Positions 12,093 through 20,500 of a DNA stretch of 64,000 nucleotides are shown in pieces. Position 1 is the first letter of the stretch. Every line of letters starts with the position of its first letter. The translations under genes and the position numbers were made by a program. Source of the stretch: Pohlia nutans (Eukaryota; Streptophyta; Bryopsida; Bryales; Mniaceae); NCBI GenBank assembly GCA_022496805.1, contig CM040104.1, positions 2,951,650 through 3,015,649 of the forward strand, in the 5' to 3' direction. The notes beneath the pieces were generated by a model. That model worked only from the letters and a program-made list of their open reading frames with translations, searched no databases and had not been told where the DNA came from.

Positions 12093-15000
12093 CAAAAAAA
12101 GTCGTCTAGTAATTGAAAAATGGTTTATCTTTAGTAGTAGTATGTAGTTTTTGTATCACTCTCATTGTTCGCCCTGTTTGAAGTGAACAGGGCTCATATT
12201 TGAAGTATAAAACATAGGACAATTATGTCCGGGAAAAAAATGTCAAAAACTAAAACCATTATTTCCGGACAAAGGGAGTACCTTGGATCTCCATTTACCA
12301 TTTTGAATAGTGCTACACGAATACCAACGAGGGTTGTCAGATTATTTGACCAACTAGGCAAAGTGTTGAACATGACTTCGCCAACGTTTAATAGACCTCT
12401 TTGTTTATCAGAGAAGCATGTTCTTAAATATATACATAGAATATTCTTGGATATTTGGGAATAAGTTGTTAAATATATTTGACACTTGTCTAATTAGACA
12501 ATTGACGTCTGACGTTTAACCCCTAAACGTACCAGGGTGTCCCTGGAATTGACAATTTGAGGAAAACCATCATAAAGTACTATTTAGAAGAATATTTTGG
12601 AATTGATATACAAATGAAAGTTCTAGATTTTGAATTTTAGATTCCATCCGTACGGTTTGATTCACTAATACTATCATCAATATTTAATTATAAAATTTGA
12701 AAGTTAAAATTAAAAATTCCTTCTAAATTCGATTACAAACAAAATTTTAATATTTTTTGAGTAAAATTTGTTGGAATGAATTTGAAATGAGATACTCTTA
12801 AACGTGGTGATTCTTTGAAAAAGTTGTGTTTCTTAAATCTATGACCTCATTTTTGCAAGGCCACTTTTGAACTATAGTCAATGCAATTTTGGCTTGGTCA
12901 ACGACTTGACATACTTCTACATTTGCAATTTTAGAAAAATATGTAATCAAGTATGACTAAATCCAACTGTTAGATAAGACAATTTGGTGAAGAATCTCAA
13001 AAAAAATGGATGACTTTCATCCAAGCATTGATGAGAACATGAGAAGGGTTTGAATCTGTTAGTCGTACAGTTTCTAGACGCTCTGACGTTTAGGGGTTAA
13101 TACAATGTTAAGTTGGAAAAAAGTGTGAGACATGACAACCCTGAACATTGTGCAGTGTGGGGAGTTTAGGAGCAAATGGGGAGAATGCAAATGTGTCGCA
13201 AGTGCTTGTGAAAAATTGTCAACTAGAAAGCACCACAAATGGGCTACGAATCAAAACATGGCAGGTTTGTTACAAACCTTCACTTACGTAGAAGTACCTA
13301 TTGCCATTCATTTAAGCACCTGAACACCATTTTTTAAATACATTGAAAATTTGAGCAGAGACAAAGCCAAATGACTTCATACTTTTCCCAACAAAAATTA
13401 TAATTTCTATGAATTTCAAAGTGGTATGCCATGAAATACAATACGGTTATTAGGTAGGGGTCATGAGCATCCCAAAAGAAATCCATAATCAAACACTCTG
13501 TGACCTATGGCCCATGTATGAGTATTTTTGAACCACCCAACATATATCTTAGAACTGAAAACTTTCCTCATGAATGCAAAATGAAATCTACATTGTCAAT
13601 CTCATGCAATAATTGATATGAATTTCTCAACCACCACTAAATAAGTGTATTACCATCTCATAATGAGTTTGAAAGTGACTAAAATTGCTACCCATTTCCA
13701 CAACTCATCTAACCTTTTCACATTTCATTCACATTGTGATGAAAAAAGGGTTCATAGAGTAGAATCGGATCAGGGTTGGATATTTTGTATTTGATACACC
13801 ACATTCTACTTGTTAAATTGAAATATAGTAGTATTGATAATGTTGTCATCAGGCCATTAAATTCTAAATAGGTTGATGCAAGAAAAAATTGGTCAAAGTA
13901 AAGTGACCCACACTTGATAGATCTGAAAATGTATTTGAAAATGCAGTTTTACTATACTTAAAAAATTTACGTGGTGGTACAGGGAGGCACAGGAATTGCT
14001 CGAAACTTTCAGTTTATGAACATAAAGATGACGAATGTGAGCAACCCCATTATAATCGACCAGTACTACTGCCCGTCTTCTCAATCTGGACCATGTTCAA
14101 ACCAAGTAAGTGAATGAATAATATAAAAATATAACCCATAACCTCTTTTTTTCCTATTGATTGTGAGTCCTAAGATCAATTAAAAATAAAAATTTAAAAA
14201 TAAAAATAAAAATAAAAATAAAAATATATGGATATTCTTCATAACATTCTATGCAATTGCTTATTAGAGAATGAAATATCACTCCCCCATATACTTGAAC
14301 ATTAAAGTAGCCACTAGCACCTCATTAGCAATGTAGTCCTATTTAACTTAAGAGGCAAAGAAACCTTGCTAGAACTTGTTAATAATTATTTGTATACAAG
14401 GCAAAGAAACCTATTTTGGACTCGTTAACTTGAATTGATTAAGTAAAAAAAATGACATAATTTATTTTTGATATTTATTTTGAGCTTCCTAGCCCTTTAA
14501 GATTGTCTAATCCACAACACGTACTTCTACATTTAAACAAAATAAAACTTCATGTAACTTTGAGACAAGTCAAATAAAAATGACTTGACAATTTCTAATA
14601 CAATCACTTTCTGCACATGATAGTTGAGTGGAATCGATAATACCTACATTTCTAAGTACCATATTACATTGAGTATTATTAAATCTTATTTGATACCTTG
14701 AAAAAAAATACTGTCACTTAGGTGTCCAAAACAAACCTTGAACCCCTAAAGGGCCAAGAAGCCCAACGTGGGCTTCATGATTTTTTAACAATTTTGAATA
14801 GGTCTTATGTGGACTTTCTTTTGTCCAAATTTATATGTTTATTGACCAACACATGCAATGTTATTCACTAATTCCAGTGATATAAAATTTGGTTCCATCT
14901 AAATTATATTTTCCACAATACCGTCGATTGAATAATTTAACATTTTGAAACCATGGTCCTTTAGGGGTTAAAGGTGTTTTTCGATGTGCAGTCGAATGCA

Positions 15001-15306
15001 GTGGAAATAGACCTCATCAAGTTTGTAAACATCACGGGCACGTCGGCAACCTCAACAGCAGTGGAGCTAGCATGCAGTGAAGCCAAGCCATGCCGAGACA
15101 TTCGCATGACGGACATCAACATTACCCAAATGAGCGGCAAGATTGCGGGATCGGCTTGCATCAATGCATTCGGCGTGGCTGGAGGGATGCAATCGCCACC
15201 TAGTTGCCTTGCCACAAAATCTCTCTCCAATTTCACGCCTCTCACACTCTACCTCGCCAATTTCAACGCCATTTTGCACGAGTTACGAGGCATTTTTATT
15301 ACTTAA
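2952..15306 (+). CDS. Polygalacturonase (GH28 pectinase), 8 exons
   Basis: Secreted glycoside hydrolase family 28 enzyme that hydrolyses alpha-1,4-galacturonan (pectin) in the cell wall. Exons: 2952-3236, 6811-6939, 7952-8131, 9932-10139, 11816-11900, 13156-13264, 13983-14105, 14992-15306. They sum to 1434 nt, or 477 residues plus stop, and all intron phases agree. Residues 1-22 form a hydrophobic signal peptide. The N-terminal [11 protein letters not shown] motif is at the end of exon 1. Catalytic motifs are all present: NTD (246-248), GDDC (268-271), HG (293-294) and RIK (327-329). The block around H293 reads CGIGCHGI, one residue longer than the usual CGPGHGI. Exon 6 lies in a different frame from the longest local ORF and was found by the SVGSLG and RIKTW motifs. 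The seven introns (717-3574 nt) are largely transposon-filled. The start is the first Met before the signal peptide. The family call is very secure; endo versus exo action and the substrate are not determined. Confidence 0.93.
4059..4650 (-). mobile_element. TTAA-flanked MITE, body type A (intron 1 of the polygalacturonase)
   Basis: 592 bp, from TTAACCCCTAAACAT to ACATTTAGGGGTTAA. The body is the reverse complement of the copy at 12516-13100 (shared blocks include the segment near GACTAACAGATTCAAACCC and the segment GTCAATTCCA-GGACACCCTGGTAC). Also related to 34724-35309. Confidence 0.88.
4842..5216. mobile_element. MITE family F, copy 1 (intron 1)
   Basis: Ends CTACACTAAAATTGTGAT and ATCACAACTTTAAGGTAG form an imperfect inverted repeat. 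The body (AAATAGTGTCCCT...GGAGTTTGCCACTTGTCATT...GGCATGCCATATTTATTATA) recurs at 7078-7402 and, inverted, at 7516-7898. Confidence 0.75.
5358..6765. mobile_element. TTAA-flanked MITE, body type C, interrupted by a second type C copy
   Basis: The left end TTAACCCCTCACTGCCC at 5358 has no partner until the unpaired right end GCATTTAGGGGTTAA at 6751-6765. In between sits a complete copy (6075-6651). The simplest reading is an outer element split by insertion of a sibling at an internal TTAA. Confidence 0.55.
6075..6651. mobile_element. TTAA-flanked MITE, body type C (nested)
   Basis: 577 bp, from TTAACCCTTAACTGCCC to ACGTTTAGGGGTTAA. The body includes TCATGCACTTTTTGCA and GTGATCCGATTAGAAAGGG, shared with 58138-58716. 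Confidence 0.82.
7078..7402 (+). mobile_element. MITE family F, copy 2 (intron 2)
   Basis: Terminal inverted repeat of the type CTACATTGAATGG/ATTTAGTGT on both sides. The body matches copy 1 in the same orientation. Only about 110 bp of CACTA-like sequence separates it from the inverted copy 3. Confidence 0.7.
7397..7516. mobile_element. Small CACTA-like MITE, copy 1
   Basis: About 120 bp with GTAGAAAAGGTGG at the left end and CTTTTCTACTAATGTG at the right. Inverted relative of the clean copy at 11550-11669 (shared GTGCATGCGTGGAATTGGGC on opposite strands). Ends slightly degenerated. Confidence 0.65.
7516..7898 (-). mobile_element. MITE family F, copy 3, inverted (intron 2)
   Basis: Reverse-complement copy of 4842-5216 and 7078-7402, from TACACTAAAATTGTGATT to the AATATTAGTGTAG end. 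Contains an (AAAAT)n stretch near 7607-7636. Confidence 0.72.
8195..8458. mobile_element. MITE family G, copy 1 (intron 3)
   Basis: 264 bp with terminal inverted repeats TAGTACCATAGCTAGGTCGCC and TGGTGACCCAGCTATGGTACTA. The body (GGAAATTATGAGGACCAAAA, ATTAAATATTCGTT) recurs at 48992-49266. Confidence 0.8.
9402..9730. mobile_element. Short TTAA-flanked MITE (intron 3)
   Basis: 329 bp, from TTAACCCCTAAACGTACCG to GGACGTTTAGGGGTTAA. The right part (TTTGAATCTGTTCGTA...CTAGGACG) resembles the end of body type A. Probably a deletion derivative. Confidence 0.82.
10150..10370. mobile_element. Decayed MITE, body type B (intron 4)
   Basis: The body matches 11400-11767 (ATAATTCAGATG, GCATATGTTGGTAA, AACCTACTCAAAA) and ends CTTTTAGGGGTTGA. 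The left TTAA end is degenerate. It preserves the uninterrupted ACAAACAAATTTGAA site that is split in the other copy. Confidence 0.65.
10883..11094. mobile_element. MITE family H, copy 1 (intron 4)
   Basis: 212 bp with inverted ends ACATAACATAATAGAGCA and TGCTCTATTATGCTATGT. The body recurs inverted at 51039-51257 (AGATTCACTTTTTAAA, AAACTTAGTTTCTAATTGTA). Confidence 0.75.
11400..11767. mobile_element. TTAA-flanked MITE, body type B, with nested CACTA-like insertion
   Basis: From TTAACCCCTAAAGGACCAAG to GGTCCTTTAGGGGTTAA. Interrupted at 11550-11669 by a second element. Its right TTAA end is 48 bp upstream of the exon 5 acceptor of the polygalacturonase. Confidence 0.88.
11550..11669. mobile_element. 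Small CACTA-like MITE, copy 2, with 3-bp target duplication
   Basis: 120 bp with perfect ends CACTAGTAGAAAA and TTTTCTACTAGTG. Flanked by ATT at 11547-11549 and 11670-11672, the 3-bp duplication expected of CACTA elements. The empty site is seen in the sibling element around 10285. Confidence 0.9.
11983..12278. mobile_element. Stowaway-like MITE (intron 5)
   Basis: Ends GTCCCTCTGTCTGGAAATAA and TTATTTCCGGACAAAGGGAG, flanked by TA on both sides. This is the typical Tc1/mariner Stowaway signature. It contains a T run of about 42 (12049-12090). Confidence 0.8.
12516..13100 (+). mobile_element. TTAA-flanked MITE, body type A (intron 5)
   Basis: 585 bp, from TTAACCCCTAAACGTACC to CTGACGTTTAGGGGTTAA. 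Reverse-complement copy of 4059-4650. It ends 55 bp before exon 6 of the polygalacturonase. Confidence 0.9.
14738..14971. mobile_element. TTAA-type MITE, body type B (intron 7)
   Basis: 234 bp, from TTGAACCCCTAAAGGGCCAAG to CATGGTCCTTTAGGGGTTAA. The left TTAA has mutated to TTGA. The right end lies only 20 bp from the exon 8 splice acceptor. Confidence 0.85.
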
Positions 15307-15359
15307 TAACATGAATCAGAGTAATAGTAAGAACTCCAGCCCTCTTCAAAGTCGGCGTG

Positions 15360-15365
15360 AATAAA
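15360..15365 (+). terminator. Candidate polyadenylation signal of the polygalacturonase gene
   Basis: AATAAA lies 54 bp after the stop codon at 15304-15306. Plant poly(A) signals are loose, so this is only a plausible site. Confidence 0.35.
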
Positions 15366-15528
15366 GTATCTATTCGACCCACCCAATCATGATTCAATGC
15401 CCACCAGACAAAGGACCAGTGGTGCAAGACTACCTTGAATCAGAGCATATGATTGTGAATATCGGTTTCTTGCGAAGGTTTTCTCTTCCTAAAGTAAGAT
15501 AGAGAAATCTCACAATCAGATTTATGTA

Positions 15529-15745
15529 CTCTCTCTGTTCCAAAATAAAATGCACCTTTGAGATTACAAATACATGAAAAAATCGATTGAGCGAGCCATG
15601 ATGTCATTGGTTAATTAATGCATGTATACCGCGCTCAACGACATAAGCTTGGGCCCAGGAGATGAAAGATTGTTTTATTACAAAACCAAAAAAATGTTCT
15701 CACGTCCTGGATGTTTTAAAAATGTTTATTTCAGAACAGAGGGAG
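15529..15745. mobile_element. Stowaway-like MITE
   Basis: 217 bp with ends CTCTCTCTGTTCCAAAATAAA and TTATTTCAGAACAGAGGGAG, flanked by TA on both sides. Classic Stowaway-type terminal sequence. Confidence 0.85.
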
Positions 15746-16091
15746 TAATGAAAAGCAGGATGCTAATGATAAAGATCTAAATTGTAATCTAGAAGGACAA
15801 TATTTGTTAAAATGGCAAAATTCCAAAATCTATACCATTCCTAGTTTTAGAGCTCGATGTCGCGATTTGGAAACTCGCAATATTAACGAATATGACCATC
15901 ACAAAAAGTGAAAGGTATGATCTTTCATACCTGTTAATGCATGGTCTGGCTCAATAAATTGATGATATGACACAGGCTTTTATAAAATGAATGAATGTAT
16001 ATTGACCATTGGATTTTCTTCTCACCTGCACAACCAACCTCGCAATTTATTAAATTAGCACATTTCAGAATGCCACTAGTTTATGGGCAGG

Positions 16092-16171
16092 TGTCCAAAG
16101 TCTACTTAGCCAAGGTGGTCATATATGGCCATTTTTAACAAATATGACCACCTTGGCTTAGACTTTGGACA
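16092..16171. repeat. Foldback (inverted repeat, about 30-bp arms)
   Basis: Arms 16092-16123 and 16143-16171 are reverse complements apart from a 3-nt indel (key block AGCCAAGGTGGTCATA). The loop is 19 nt. It could fold into a strong hairpin if transcribed. Confidence 0.85.
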
Positions 16172-16287
16172 ACTACCCAAACATTTGAAAAATATGACAT
16201 TCAAATGTGCAAAGCTCTAAAATCTATGACAAAAGATTTGAGATTTCAATCAGTTGAGTATGAGGTTTTAGTTGGATGACTCAAAAC

Positions 16288-16450
16288 TGTACTCTACCCT
16301 CCATACAATGACACTTTATAATATGACGATATTATTGTTTCAAGCAATACACATGTGACAAGTCATTTCTATGACTAATTCAAGTATGATACCTTGAAGT
16401 TAGGGCTTTCCAAACATGTCATTGTAGAGAGGGACAACTATAGTAGAAAT
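16288..16450. mobile_element. Repeat family L, copy 1
   Basis: Shares CGATA-TATTGTTTCAAGCAA, ACATGTGACAAGTCATTT and CCTTGAAGTTAGGGCTT with 20737-20905. Ends near ACTCTACCCTC...CAATGACA and TGTCATTGTAGAGAGGGACA look like a short inverted repeat, so a MITE is likely. Confidence 0.6.
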
Positions 16451-16567
16451 CCCGACTGCATAAACTAAAGAAAAGACTCACAAGAAGACCCCACATAACG
16501 AACTAAACCAGTTGTGGGGTTTTTTGGGCATGTTTCTCTAGTTTGCGCGGCCAATGTTTCTTCTAGC

Positions 16568-16787
16568 GTAACACTAAAGGACCAAGGAGCCCAAATTGGA
16601 CCTCATGTTTTTCTTAGCATTTTTGAGAAGATCCTATGTGGATGTTCTTTTGTTCAAATTTACTTATTCTTTACCATCACATGCAATGTTCTTTTAGTGA
16701 TGTAAAATTTGTTCCCATTTGAATTATAATATGATCGATTAAATTTATCGTTTTAAAACTATGAATCCTTGGTCCTTTGGGGGTTAA
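16568..16787. mobile_element. TTAA-type MITE, body type B
   Basis: From a degenerate GTAACACTAAAGGACCAAGG to CTTGGTCCTTTGGGGGTTAA. The body matches 14738-14971 and 42469-42702 (ACATGCAATGTTCTT, AAAATTTGGTTCCCAT-like). Confidence 0.78.
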
Positions 16788-17124
16788 AAGTGCAGAATAA
16801 TCAACATATCATGTGATTATGCATGCTCAACATGACTTGCAACTCATATTTTTGCAAGCAAACTCACATTGCAACATTGTAGCAACAGCCGTAATACAAA
16901 AACCAAAGGAAAAATCACCAGGAAACAATTAATTACATAGATAAGGTAGCTATCGCTATTATTGCTCACAACTCTTACAATGCCTTTATTTCATATATGA
17001 TTTTTTTTAAAGCTTTTTCAAAGTTAACTTCTACCGTTATTTAACATGTTCTTTTTACATGTGCCTGTAATATGAAATTGCCTCTTTTTGTATGTGGGTC
17101 CAAAAGGGTGTTTAATTTCGTCGT

Positions 17125-17440
17125 TCCTATGATTGCTCATACTTGACTTAGGTGAACAATCATAAGAACATAGAGTTTCATTGCTAGTTCCTATTACTGC
17201 TCCTAATTGATTTTGATGAGCAATCATAAGAACATAGAGTTTCATTGCTAGTTCCTATTACTGCTCCTAATTGATTTTGATGAGCAATCATAAGAACATA
17301 GAGTTTCATTGCTAGTTCCTATTACTGCTCCTAATTGATTTTGATGAGCAATCATAAGAACATAGAGTTTCATTGCTAGTTCCTATTACTACTCCTAATT
17401 GATTTTGGTGAGCAATGATAGGAACATCAATGCGCAATCG
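17125..17440. repeat. Tandem array of 64-bp units, each an imperfect hairpin
   Basis: CATAAGAACATAGAG starts at 17161, 17225, 17289 and 17353, an exact 64-bp period; the flanking partial units are more divergent. Within each unit GTTCCTATTACTGCTC and GAGCAATCATAAGAAC are reverse complements at 13 of 16 positions around a 15-nt loop. Confidence 0.88.
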
Positions 17441-17519
17441 CTAGTACGTGAGCAGTCATAGGGACACCCACCCCATATAAATTGAGGCTAGACATACCCC
17501 CATATAAATAAAGAGGGGG

Positions 17520-20500
17520 TTATTGTCGCATAAACTGCCTCTTCCAGATTTTGTCACGCCTTTTGTTCCAGATCTTTGGCAACAGCAGCTTATCCTGAGC
17601 AGTTCTATCTGGTTTTATAATCTGTTCACACCAATTAGGATCCCACATTAATTTAGGATTATTTGATTCACATTGTCAAGCAATAACTGAAGTGAAAAAG
17701 AAAAAGTACAATACCTCTTCAAATACTGTAGGTGGAGGGCAAGGTCGACAGAAAAATAATCTTTAATCATTAATACCGAATTTGGAAATTACTTTTCAAA
17801 GAAAAGTTTTTTTTTTTTAATGCTGAAAAAGCAAAGAATATCCTCGAATATTTTATTTTCTAGATCGAATTTTATTTCAAAAGACATAGAAGTGTTGACC
17901 CTGCTCTCTACCTACGGTAGTAACTCTATTAACACTTGAATACAAATAAATAAAAAGACATTTTTTCAATTATCTCTTTGTGATTCATTTTTCTCCAAGT
18001 AAAAGATAGTCTAAGCAATTGTTCACTATAGTGTGCTTAGACCCAATAAAAGAAGAAACATACCAATTTGCAATATTCAAAGAGGCCGAAGAAGAGGGCC
18101 GACATGATTGATACATGAATGGTCCTTGCACCCTGCAGACACGATTACCCAATGCATCATTTTCATAATCACACTCGAAGGATCACGAGGTTTAACATTA
18201 TGTGCTAAGACTAAGGGGCTAATGAAGGAAAATAGGGTCTAATGAGGAAAGTTTTTAGACATGCTTTTACTCTATTATTTGGGAGGCTAATTACCACATT
18301 TCTTCCAATGTCACCAACAGACACTATAATCACTTTAAATGCCATTAAAAAGTATGCATTAGAAAAAAATTCCTTAGTCATTTGACCTCTAAAACTTTTA
18401 ATCATTTGTATTCACAATTGTAGAGAACTACAATTATGCATTGTGACAGATGTACTGAATGGATTTTTTTTTAATGATATGCAAGGATTCATGCAATCGA
18501 TCTTTCAAAAAGAGATAATGTCACTCACTAGCCCACTGAAAAGCCCAGCAGGTCCTTTTTCTTTAATAACATTGGCAACAATCATAGATATGGCTTGTTT
18601 TGCACCACACTGTTGTCGTGTCTTCACAAGATCCAACTGTACCAACAAATGACACAAGTTCAAAGATGGTACACACATTAGTAGGTTTCAAAGTAGTTTA
18701 GGAGGAAAAATGTTCAACATTGAGCATGATCCCAAGCATGGTCAATATTAGAACGGAAGTATTAGATAATGCTCAAGTCTAAAGCGTTATTGGATATAAT
18801 GCCAAGTCTAATTACTCAATCATGAATGTCCATAACTGCGCTTTTGAGCTAATATAAAGCTTTTAAAAAAGGAATTTAAGGATTATGGACTGTAAACCAC
18901 TTCTTACTATCCAATAAGGCAGTGACATAATTGCCTCAAACATTGGACTTGGCATTACGAACCAACAGGAAATAAAGGTGGTGGGTACATCTTCTCTCAT
19001 CTTTAGCTAAAGATTGGGTGGTGAGACAATGCTACAATGCTACATTGGGGATCGAACCATCTACAGTGCTATTGTTGAAAATGGTGAACTCCACCAACTG
19101 CTAAAGAACCTCATGTCAAGAATCGATTCTCTAATTCACAATACAAAATAGTTTTTTTTGAAAAAGTAATTTCCTAAAGATTTGGGCTTCTCTTCTTATA
19201 ATTATTTTTTTGCCGATCCTAATGACCGACTACGGTATTCACCAGAATAGTAACATTGATGGTGAGTTACATACCGGCATGGTGAATGTTGCTGCAATTG
19301 CCCCTGCACAAGCTCCAAGCAGCAGATGCTCTGGAGTCCTGTACACATTGAATTCCATAAGTTATGTCAAATATATTGCTCAGGGTGACATGACATTGTA
19401 ATGAGCACTCAGAGTCACAATATTGCTGAAAAAGAATATCCAAAGAAAAAAACATAAAATCCCAGAAGACTTACGTGAGCTTTGCGACGTTACGCTTTTT
19501 CTGGACCACGGCTCTCAGCTTCTCATACACTCCAAACTACCAGAAATTAATTGAAATACATACGTCAATACTGGGCCATATTAGAAAACTATGTGCAAGC
19601 AAATACACTAAGATCCCATTTAAAGTTCCAAGGTATTTATTATAATTTTTGTAAGCAAACTTTGTCTTGGTGGCCAAGTTAATAGCACTTCCCAAAAAGA
19701 AACTCTTCATTCACATTAGAGTTCCAGGCTAGAGTTTCTCTCTTTATGATAATTCATTTCATGAAGTTATTTAAAAAATACAATGAGAATATACCTAAAA
19801 TATTCCATGAAATATAAAATATTCATTTTTTTCATAAAAAGTAATTAGAAGAATATGCAAATTAGTTCATACCCTCTCATCAAATATCTGATTAACGCTT
19901 GTGACATCATTCTTTTCAATGAAGTGCATAAGGTAGAATCGAGACACCCCCCAAAACCATGTCACAAATTGCCACTAAAACCGTGTTGTAGAATGACCTT
20001 AAACCATTTTTTGGGAAATTTGTGTCAACCAATTGGCTTTTTGCGTTTGCTCTGTTTTGGGCAGAGTGGTGGAGCAGCCCATATATCGATTTAGGGTCAA
20101 GTAATTATCGGTTTAAGATAAGTTTAGGGTACGAGTAGTGGATTTGACAAACTTTCCATTTTGAAAAATTGTAGAAAAATTTCTATTTGGCAAAACAATA
20201 TGGAATCACTTCATCTCTTCATGATTTCTTCTTCATTATCTAGGAAAAGTAAGTCGTTGATCAAACTCCCATTTCTAAGATGCAAAACACCTTACTTTCT
20301 CAGTTTACATAGTATTTCTACCTTATATCGTACATGACAATCTTACAAAGGGAGCCTGCCATACCCATAAGAATAAAACAGGCCGTGTAGCAGTTTACCT
20401 GAATCACGATTTCTGGCACATCTCTCATAAGAGTAGGCCAGAAGCCCTTGTACAATCCACCAACACCCTCAGCAGTCACAACCGATCGAAATGCTTCAAA

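Larger units (their letters stand above)
15307..17519. other. Convergent intergenic region
   Basis: Lies between the 3' ends of the polygalacturonase and carrier genes. It holds a Stowaway-like element, a foldback, a family L repeat, a type B element and a hairpin array (listed separately). No coding sequence supported. Confidence 0.6.

Noticed and set aside
13132..13323. 63-codon ORF around 13132 as a gene
   Set aside because: Wrong frame. The segment 13156-13264 is polygalacturonase exon 6 read in another frame (SVGSLG...RIKTWQ).
14961..15279. Minus-strand ORFs opposite the last polygalacturonase exon
   Set aside because: Shadows of the real exon: the plus strand carries the conserved GH28 C-terminal sequence.
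17161..17420. Regularly spaced repeats as a CRISPR array
   Set aside because: The units are directly adjacent and the whole 64 bp is repeated, with no unique spacers. The genome is clearly eukaryotic.
18031..18063. Carrier gene ending by read-through at 18031 instead of splicing to 17594
   Set aside because: Read-through gives an aromatic-rich tail directly after a perfect gtatgt donor. Splicing gives a phase-0 basic C-terminus. I kept the spliced model but cannot exclude an alternative end.
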